Origin: Phoronis ovalis
Lineage: Eukaryota > Phoronida > Phoronidae
DNA length: 17,441 nt
Reading direction: 5' to 3'
Assembly: GCA_028565635.1 (NCBI GenBank)
Contig: JAOXYB010020738.1
Span: 1 to 17,441, forward strand
A model generated the notes under the pieces. It had not been told where the DNA came from and did no database searches. It saw only the letters and a program-made list of their open reading frames with translations. Positions 11,001 to 17,441 of the stretch are shown one piece after another; position 1 is the stretch's first letter; each line of letters starts with the position of its first letter. Position numbers and translations under genes: made by a program.

Positions 11001-14000
11001 AATTGCAGCGAAAGGGGTTAAAAAAACATTCTCAAAGCATTTAAAATTTCTTTCAGTCAGTGAAAAGGGTTCAAATTTTAAAAATGTATTTGGGGTCTTT
11101 TTCAAAAACCCATACACAAACATGGGTACCAATAATTCCCATAAGTCGGACCCCGGGTGTTGTTCTCTATAATTTTTTTATAAGGTTTAGTCACCTGACA
11201 TATATATTCAATTTTATGAACAGAAATATTCTAGAAGATGACGCATTTATAGTACAATCTGACACTTTTCCATTGAGAGTAATGGTACAAAATCATTTAA
11301 GAAAAAGATGACTCGATTGGCAAATTGGAACACTTGATAGCTACACATGTATTGATTTATATTTTGTTCAGTTCTTAACTAGTGACATGAATTTGAAATG
11401 CTGTTTACAAGTTTAAATATTATTCAAAAACTTTAGAATACCTGGGGCATACCATATACTTATTATGACTGCTTACAGTTTTACTCGGTTCTACACTGAC
11501 CTGTAATTGTAATTTTCAATACATAATCGGGATTGATATAAAAAGAGGAGGTCCATAAACTCAGATCACAGTCGTGAGTTATGGAAAGTTTAAAATCAGT
11601 TCTCATTTTAATTAAATTCGATATGATATTATATTTTAATAACCTCCATTTTTTATAGGTAAACAGCCCCCCTAAACCTTGGACAGCAGCTCGTGTTTTT
11701 CTGCACATCAAACAAGTTGGCCGACTGGTTTTTTGGTTTTGTTTCTATGAAGTATTTTCTCACTATATTTATTATAATGCTATTATGCAGAATTTCCACA
11801 TTATGAGTACTTGCTCACTTTGGGTAATTGCAGGTGAGTATATGTCGCTGAATTTAAAATATAATTATGTTTAATCAATTACAGAACTGAAAATTTAAGC
11901 ATACAAACAAAACTTCCAATGGCATCAAGTCAAGTTCATAAGTGCTGGCAACATCTGGCGAAGTATAGTGTTCGTCACATGTTCTATACAAGTTGTGTTT
12001 CATGATGTACTCTTTTACGAAACATAGAATTTTATGTTTCACAATAACACTTACTCTCTTTAAGGTATAAAATATTTGATTGGTCAGTTCTTTATGGTGA
12101 AGTACGTCATCATATTTGGTATACCAGCTCTTGTGGCTCAATTTGATGGTTTTGTTCCTCCAGCTGGGCCCATATGTACCTCTAGGGTCTACACGTTTTC
12201 TCAGATCTGGAAGTGAGTACAATTAGTGATAAAACAATTTAATTGCATCGACATATAATAAAGCTGTTTTTGTATCAAGCATGTCCTTCTTGTCATCAGC
12301 GTATTTCATTTGTAATATTTAATAACTTAAAGAAATAGTTTCAAATATTTGTTGAAGCTAAACCTTTTGTTTATGAGCAATATAAGTCAAAATTAATTGT
12401 TAATAAGTAAATAACATCATCATTTAATGATCTTTCTGGGGTGCGGGAGAATAAATGATAAAAAAAATATAAATTGAATAAACAAGAGATTACTATTTTT
12501 TCATTTTCAAGTTATTTTCTGTTTTTATTTTTAAATTTACATAATTTTATTATTTTAAAATTTATCTTATTTTGTATATTTTTTTAATTTAATTTTATTA
12601 TTTTAAAATCTATTTTATTTTATTTTTATTTGTAAATTTTATATTCATTGGCCGCTCTGGAATTCAGTACTTATGTCTTCTATCCAACAATGAAATTGGA
12701 ATCCATATAGTCGTTGCATCCGTTCTGGACATGAAAGTAAAAATATTTTATTATGAAGTTTGGTGGTCATCTTTAATCCAAACCGGCGACCATGTTAAAA
12801 AGGTATTTTTGATAACTGGAAAGTACTGGACCGATTTCAACGAAACTTGAATTAAAATGTTTGCTAGGTTTTGGGAAAAGTACTGTATTGAATGTTTGCT
12901 GGGTTCTGGAGAACTGAAATTTGAAGTGAAGAAGCTAGCAGTCATCTTGGGTTCAAAATGGTAGCGACATGAAACCACCTACTTTGATAACTCGGGAGTA
13001 TTGGATCAACTTCAACCAAACTTCGATTAATTAAAATGTTCTTAAGATGAACATTTGTAGTGGAAAATTTGGCGGCATCTTGAATCCAAAAGTGGCAACC
13101 ATGTCAAAAACTTTGTGTTGAAAGTCATATAATCTAGGTTTAGAATTCTTTTTTTCCAGTGCACTCTGTCCTAATGGAAATAAGTCATAATATGCTTAAC
13201 AGATTGGCATCAACACACTTTTTCAAGTTGAATTCTCTTTACAGGTGTTTTGATAGAGGACTTTACAGTTTTATAAAAAGGTGAGTATAGACAGTATATG
13301 CATTTTAAAATAAACTCGCATAAAAAAATGTTTCTCACTAAATTTAATACAATATATCAAAAAAATTAAAATTGTTGGTAAGATTAAATGGCAAATTCTT
13401 GAACAGCAAGGTATTTGAGTTTTTAGAAATTAATCGATAAAACGAGTCTTCATGAATCTTACATTTTTTGTTGCAGGTATATATACATTCCACTGGGTGG
13501 TTCCCAGTTTGGCATGTCTCATCAGTTAATAGCATCAATGGCATGCTTTGCATTTATATATTTCTGGCATGGAGCAGAACAAAATCTCTTGATATGGTGT
13601 GCTTTGAACTACATTGGTGTCATATTAGAAGCTGCTAAACGAGTCGTGTTAAACTTGTTGGTAATTTTTTTTGGTACTTTTAGGAGATCATTCATTAAGT
13701 GAATTTAGTTCCAATCAATATTTGGAACCAAAAATTGAATCAATGCAATTGCATGAGGGAGATAGCTGGTAAACATGTCTCAGAATTGTTTTCATGCTCG
13801 TGCAATTTCGCAAACTGCAACTTGCATGACTGAACTCCAATGTGCAACATCCAATGTCAAACATTTTTCGCTTGTTGGTAATTTGAGCTCAATTTTTGTC
13901 ATATGCAGTTCCATAATTTTAGCTTGTGGGTGGGGCAGTTTTGAAAATAACCTATGATTGCGAAGCCAACCCTCCCAAACTCCCCTCTAAACTTATCACT

Positions 14001-14877
14001 AATTATTCCCTTCATATTGTTTTTCCTACCTTCTGGCTTTAGTGCTGATGCAGACATCTTATGAAGATTTCCGCATGGTTTTTCAAAAAGTTGTTTATTT
14101 AATGTGACCCTAGAGGCATCAGTGTTGTTCTTGGTTGAAAAATCTCTTTAAATAGTTGGTTCCATTCTGGAGTACGACCAATGTGAGAAGTCATGTTAAA
14201 GTGTTTTTGATTTTGTTACATACAAAGGCTGGACGCTAATTATTCATGATTTGCAGCAGCTGATTTATACCATTTTGTCACAGCTTATTGTACCATTTTC
14301 AGGTAATGCTTTCACCAGTTATGAAGCGTCGCCTGAATGCTCTCATGACTGTGCCATTGGCAGGTATATTTACATTTGGTTCTATGTACTTCATGGCTGG
14401 TTCAAGAATAGGAATAGTTTTCGTTGATAGGCTGTTAGTAGGTAAGTGTTTCCGTTATTTCAAAAACTATGTAGATTCTAAAGTCCAGAAGATATTTGAA
14501 AATTATTGCTCTGCCACTATTTTATAACACTGCTCTTGCCAAAGGATTATAGCTTACTGAAATATATCTTATATGCACACAGTTTTACTTTAATGTCCAT
14601 TATTCCATAAGGGATGGCCATATATCTTAAATTCCATCGTCACTCGTCAGATAAACAGCTAGGTGATTTCAGTAGATAGAAATCCAATTAAGCTTTGTCA
14701 ATGCATTAATTGTATCAAGGTCATAGAAGTGTCTTAAATACTTTATAATTATTTTGTTTAACAGGTGGCACTGTGACATTTATTGTGGCTTTAAGTTATT
14801 ATCTAGAGATTCAAGTATCCATGGATATAGAAAACTGGGAAAGAAGACGGAAACAGATCACTATCAAGCAAGATTAG
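8060..14877 (+). CDS. HHAT: Hedgehog acyltransferase (MBOAT family, HHAT/HHATL type), complete, ten coding exons
   Basis: Exons: 8060-8249, 8890-9065, 9999-10196, 10459-10689, 11659-11833, 12065-12212, 13245-13280, 13477-13660, 14303-14441, 14765-14877 (stop TAG). They total 1590 nt, or 529 aa; human HHAT is near 493, the excess being mainly N-terminal. All junctions are GT-AG and in frame. ATG 8060 was chosen because an earlier in-frame open stretch starts only with GTG, and the second exon 1 (16121) also starts at this ATG. Seen: basic N-terminus (1-40), first helix (about 41-58), EWSFW at 91-95, YYLL...LRY in exon 4, GPVMTYDVF near 257, GRLVFW in exon 5, FDRG with Asp376, IPLGGSQ at 389-395, FWHGAEQN with His416, and a charged tail. 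Asp and His lie 40 residues apart, as in human HHAT. Family knowledge: transfers palmitate to the N-terminal Cys of hedgehog in the ER. The catalytic His argues against an inactive HHATL, though some stretches (TGWKLIG, the charged C-terminus) look HHATL-like. Confidence 0.93.
8373..8642. mobile_element. Short repeat element with tandem CCTAAAAATGGGTC units (HHAT intron 1)
   Basis: The core repeats CCTAAAAATGGGTCCACTTTT-like units at roughly 31-bp spacing, degenerating in the middle. The right end, read in reverse complement, is GAGTACC...CGGGGATGTGCAGCCC, nearly the same as the joints at 16893-16924 and 16532-16550. It is therefore a member of the same element family with different internal units. 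No ORF. Confidence 0.6.
9066..9998 (+). other. HHAT intron 2
   Basis: Bounded by GT at 9066 and TTTCAG at 9998. No ORF, no shared repeat and no RNA gene seen; ordinary intronic sequence. Confidence 0.8.
10690..11658 (+). other. HHAT intron 4
   Basis: Bounded by GTACAT at 10690 and TTTTTTATAG at 11658. The open frame at 11060-11311 has no family features and lies wholly inside the intron. No repeat of the window was recognised here. Confidence 0.75.
12470..12640. repeat. T-rich low-complexity tract in HHAT intron 6
   Basis: Almost only A and T. ATTTTATTATTTTAAAAT occurs twice, about 50 bp apart, in slightly different surroundings. Low-complexity DNA. Confidence 0.65.
12750..13120 (+). repeat. 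Dispersed repeat with roughly 140-bp unit, copy B (HHAT intron 6)
   Basis: Carries about two and a half units of the repeat found at 3186-3458. Shared blocks are TTTGGTGGTCATCTTTAATCC, GATAACTGGAAAGTACTGGA, ATTAAAATGTTTGCT and CATCTTGGGTTCAAAATGG. Units differ from each other by many substitutions, so the tandem is old. Confidence 0.7.
13661..14302 (+). other. HHAT intron 8
   Basis: Starts GTAATT after a Leu codon and ends TTTTCAG. Nothing beyond ordinary intron sequence was seen; the small open frame at 13775-13957 has no recognisable features. Confidence 0.75.
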
Positions 14878-14953
14878 TTCGCTATGTCATATCCCTCTCT
14901 TTATATAAAGTCATCATCCAGTGATTTAACAGTACTGTAGACCATTTTTTATT

Positions 14954-14959
14954 AATAAA
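14954..14959 (+). terminator. Candidate poly(A) signal of HHAT
   Basis: AATAAA 77 nt past the stop codon, in an AT-rich context. A second AATAAA lies at 15101-15106. Either could serve; the first would give a very short 3' UTR. Confidence 0.45.
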
Positions 14960-15690
14960 TTTTTGCTAAAGATTACTTAGCAAAACAAAAACGGACAAAA
15001 GCATCGTGATGCAAAAACATGAATGTTGAATAAGTGGGAATATGTTTTCAATATTCATTTTCTAAAAACATTTCAACCACTTCTGAAACTAGCCGGAAAC
15101 AATAAAAGGAAATCGTATTTTGAATTCCAAATAGAATTGTCAAACGATGAAAAAAATATAAAACAAACTGATTCAAATGTTTTGTAAACTATGGTGTAAG
15201 CGTTTTTAAATGATGTTTTGTTTGTAATAATTAGTACATGGAATATATCCTATTATTATTTATTTATGTACGTTTCATTTCTATTCACATTTTATCTACT
15301 CTAGTGCCAATTTCATATTTAACAGTTTATTATTATTTTTTTTATCTTTAGCACAAGTCACTTTACAGTGTTTTAAGAAATTGTGCCACACGTATAATCG
15401 ATTCTATTTTTATCTAGTGTTGTCTATGCTCCTATATAAGGGTTATTTCCCGTTACGATTATTGTTTATTTATATGTCAGTTTAGTCACATTCTATACAT
15501 AGCAAATATGAATCTAGAATAGATTTTGTCTTGGAATCCCACAATCTACTAGAAGCCTAGAAACACAAATTACATAATTATAATAATCAATCAGTAATTA
15601 TGTAAACTTTACTATTGGAGAATAACTCATATAAAAATAGCATTAACTGAAAACGCTGTTATAATCACAATCGTTTAGTTCACAGCAGGT
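14960..15690. other. Intergenic/3' UTR region after HHAT
   Basis: AT-rich with no ORF of note and no repeat shared with the window. The first 150 bases may be 3' UTR if the second poly(A) signal is used. Confidence 0.5.
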
Positions 15691-15794
15691 ATCGTTATCT
15701 CACAACAACTAGCAGCCCACATTAGCAGGCCATCAGCTACCATCACCAATAATGGCTGCAATGAGCTCTCCTTAAACAGGAGTAAGATAACGAT
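15691..15794. promoter_or_regulatory. Widely spaced inverted repeat ATCGTTATCT / AGATAACGAT
   Basis: Perfect 10-bp inverted copies at 15691-15700 and 15785-15794 bracket the region just upstream of the micropeptide ORF. Each contains a GATA/TATC core. They could be paired factor sites or chance; the HHAT upstream copy does not show the same pair. Confidence 0.25.
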
Positions 15795-16059
15795 CTCAAC
15801 ATGGCTGCTCCTTCACCTTTTCTGCGTGCACCATTTTATGATTCAGTTGTACTGATCGGTTTGTATCTTATATTGTTCATATTGTACATGGTCTATCAGT
15901 ACAAAGAGCCAACAATGCAGTTACTACAAGCAATTCAATTGTAAGACTGTACAATCGCGAGCGAGTCGGAGTGTTTGATACTCGGCTCGAAAGGGATTTA
16001 TAAATATAATTATATATCATGTCCATGATCATTTATATGATTTGATAAACTTTATTAAG
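15727..16059 (+). promoter_or_regulatory. Copy 2 of the duplicated HHAT upstream module
   Basis: Homologous blocks to 7703-8059 occur in the same order (see that entry). Its last shared block, ATATGATTTGATAAACTTTATTAAG, aligns with the sequence just before the HHAT start codon. Here another 60 bp separate it from the exon 1 ATG, including an acceptor-like GCATTTTAG at 16102-16110. Confidence 0.5.
15801..15944 (+). CDS. Possible 47-aa single-pass membrane micropeptide or upstream ORF
   Basis: ATG at 15801 sits in a strong initiation context (AACATGG), followed by 47 codons and TAA at 15942-15944. The predicted protein has a short polar start, one hydrophobic helix (about residues 15-33, VVLIGLYLILFILYMVY) and a short tail. 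The matching stretch upstream of HHAT aligns codon for codon in two blocks (7796-7834 and about 7908-7934). There, differences are largely synonymous or conservative, but a TGA replaces the Ser codon. GTAAGA at 15941 could also be a splice donor, making this a 5' exon. The phase would then not match HHAT exon 2. The helix ending YMVYQYK loosely resembles the first helix end of HHAT (YAIYKVYK), so it may be an old exon 1 variant. Translation is not shown by sequence alone. Confidence 0.35.
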   Translation: MAAPSPFLRAPFYDSVVLIGLYLILFILYMVYQYKEPTMQLLQAIQL

Positions 16060-16120
16060 TGAATATTGAGGTGTTGGGTTATACTACATACGGCTGGTGG
16101 TGCATTTTAGTATATAAAAA

Positions 16121-16328
16121 ATGCTGCGTCGAACCAATGGTACTAGAAAGAAATCGACAGTTGAATGTGGCACAGCCTCAGCCACAGGTGACAAAGAAGA
16201 GGCACGGGTCGTTGACTATTCGGCATCAGAAAAAAGTACGCTTCCCACGTTTGAATCTTGGATATATTGGACTGGTTATGTTGGACTAATTATCTACGCA
16301 ACTTATCGAGTATATATAGCAAGCAACG
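16121..16328 (+). CDS. Second HHAT-like first exon (partial tandem paralogue or orphan exon)
   Basis: ATG at 16121, 69 codons plus one base, then donor G/GTAGGT exactly as in HHAT exon 1 (same phase 1 break). Both copies start M-x-RRT-x-x-TRKK-x-TVE, and 23 of the last 34 residues agree, including ESWIYW and the first membrane helix; the linker between has diverged and is longer here. It lies downstream of the complete gene, so it cannot be an alternative start for it. No further HHAT exon is seen before the window ends, 1.1 kb later; a first intron of that length would be normal. It is either the start of a tandem paralogue or a stranded duplicate. The intact frame and donor favour function. 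Confidence 0.7.
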
Positions 16329-16372
16329 GTAGGTAACGAGCATTTTGGAAAAATCAATCTCTACGTACGGCA

Positions 16373-16462
16373 ATGGCTAAACGTCCGGTTACCGGTCGTC
16401 GTATTTTGGGACTCAAACTTCCGGACATCAAGAAATCTCGCGAGAACATCTTCTGTCCCCGG
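16373..16462 (+). other. Short GC-richer open stretch after the second exon 1
   Basis: An open frame from ATG 16373 gives a basic 30-residue stretch (MAKRPVTGRRILGLKLPDIK and on) before running into G-rich repeat DNA. It is richer in GC than its surroundings and contains the palindrome CCGGTTACCGG. It could be part of an unrecognised element or exon; no family is recognised. Confidence 0.2.
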
Positions 16463-17097
16463 GGGGTACTCACGGTATTGTTTGGTGTGGGTGTGCACCC
16501 GGGGGGGGGGCAATCAAGGTTTTTTGTACTACGGGGATGTGCCGCGGAACCCAATCCAAAATTTTAGCTTTTGGTAGTAAACCCAATCCAAATTTTTGGA
16601 AATTTTAGGGTAGCAATCCAAATTTTGTGAAATATAAGGGTAGCAATCCAAAATTTAAAATATTGGAGTATAGCAATCAATTTTTACGCAAACTAACTGA
16701 TACAAACCAAATTCCAAAATTTATTTATGGATACAAACGTAAAATTAATCCAAATTATTTTCTATAAGCAGTGGGTAGCAATCCAAATTTTTGAATATCT
16801 TTACGGTAGCAATCCAAAAATATGCACGAAGAAGTATACAATCCAAATCCAAAATTTTCAACTGAGCTGCACACCCCCACCAAAAAATAACTTGAGTACC
16901 CCCCCCCCCGGGGTGTGCAGCCCAGTTCAAAATTTTGGATTTGGATTGTATACTTCTTACTGTATTTTTTTGGATTGCTACCGTAAAGAAATTCAAAAAT
17001 TTGGATTGCTACCCGCTTCTTATAGCAAATAATTTGGATTAATTTTAGGTTTGTATACATAAAACGATTTTTGGAATTTGGTTTGTATCAGTCAGTT
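16463..17097. mobile_element. Foldback repeat element with GGGTAGCAATCCAAATTTT units
   Basis: From 16463 to 16690 the unit GGGTAGCAATCCAAATTTT recurs in degenerate tandem form. It is followed by a large inverted repeat: 16691-16878 against 16910-17097, about 188 bp per arm with high identity and a 31-bp centre containing poly-C. A G-run of ten (16501-16510) and a C-run near 16899-16909 mark the joints. Two mirror-image 101-codon frames on opposite strands are a by-product of the palindrome. It shares its joint motif with 8373-8642. Confidence 0.75.
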
Positions 17098-17110
17098 GGG
17101 GTCAGCTCGA

Positions 17111-17203
17111 TAGTCCGACATCTCATTAGTCCAACATCCCACTAGTCCGACATCCCACTAGTCCGACATCCCTTAGTCCGACATCCCACTAGTCCAACAT
17201 TCC
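17111..17203 (+). repeat. Minisatellite, six units of TAGTCCGACATCCCAC
   Basis: Units start at 17111, 17127, 17143, 17159, 17174 and 17190. The fourth is 15 bp and the last is truncated; variation is mainly CCGAC/CCAAC. It directly follows the foldback element. Confidence 0.85.
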
Positions 17204-17441
17204 TAAATAAGAGTTTAGTATACTTAAATTAAATTAAGTATAATAAGTATAATTTTTGTGCGGTGTGTCTTGTTTTTTTTTAGTTTTCGAAAAATTTCAG
17301 TTTTATAGAGTGCCAATTATTAGCTTTTGCTTAGAATGGTGGCTGTTTTATCATTGCTTGTCGAAAAAATTAAGTCTTGGTTATCTTTTTTTGATATCTT
17401 TTTTTCAAAAAAAAATATTGAAAAATGGTTTTAGAAGTATA
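17204..17441. other. End of window, no feature seen
   Basis: T-rich sequence without ORF, repeat or recognisable exon. If the second exon 1 belongs to a paralogue, this would be its first intron. Confidence 0.5.

Noticed and set aside
11060-11311. 83-codon frame in HHAT intron 4
   Set aside because: No family features, no acceptor/donor pair in the right phase, and the HHAT protein is complete without it.
11875-12222. 115-codon minus-strand frame
   Set aside because: It is antisense to HHAT exon 6, whose plus-strand reading matches the family and has proper splice sites.
16727-17060. Two similar 101-codon frames on opposite strands
   Set aside because: They are mirror images produced by the 188-bp inverted repeat, not two genes.
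1-17441. Bacterial-type systems, CRISPR arrays, tRNA or rRNA genes
   Set aside because: None seen; gene structure is intron-rich animal DNA and the tandem repeats lack CRISPR spacing.

Overview
This window is nuclear DNA from an animal, probably a marine invertebrate. It is AT-rich, its genes are split by short GT-AG introns, and the intergenic DNA is full of short dispersed repeats. The two genes are of families present in vertebrates but have compact structures. The exact phylum cannot be read from the sequence.

Layout. On the minus strand, 682-4486 is a complete six-exon steryl-sulfatase/arylsulfatase gene (569 aa, all five introns phase 1). The formylglycine cysteine, metal ligands, catalytic Lys/His and the two-helix membrane hairpin of the STS branch are all visible. 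On the plus strand, 8060-14877 is a complete ten-exon MBOAT acyltransferase of the HHAT/HHATL family (529 aa). It keeps the Asp (376) and His (416) of an active hedgehog acyltransferase. The two genes are divergent, separated by about 3.5 kb that holds repeats, the HHAT promoter region and probably a 5' noncoding exon of the sulfatase.

The most interesting feature is repeated duplication of the HHAT 5' end. A second exon 1 with a matching splice donor lies at 16121-16328, preceded by a diverged copy of the HHAT upstream region. A third, decayed piece of exon 1 lies at 5718-5768. The downstream upstream-region contains an intact 47-codon ORF (15801-15944) for a one-helix membrane micropeptide. 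Its counterpart upstream of HHAT is broken by a stop, yet the aligned codons differ largely at third positions. The downstream copy is therefore either the first exon of a tandem HHAT-like paralogue continuing past the window or an orphan.

The rest is non-coding: a roughly 140-bp repeat shared by an intron of each gene, a MITE-like element at 4801-5070, a family of elements sharing a GGGGATGTGCAGCCC-like motif (8373-8642 and 16463-17097, the latter with a 188-bp foldback), and a 16-bp minisatellite at 17111-17203. The two genes have no evident functional link. One is a lumenal ER sulfatase, the other an ER-membrane acyltransferase of hedgehog lipidation.
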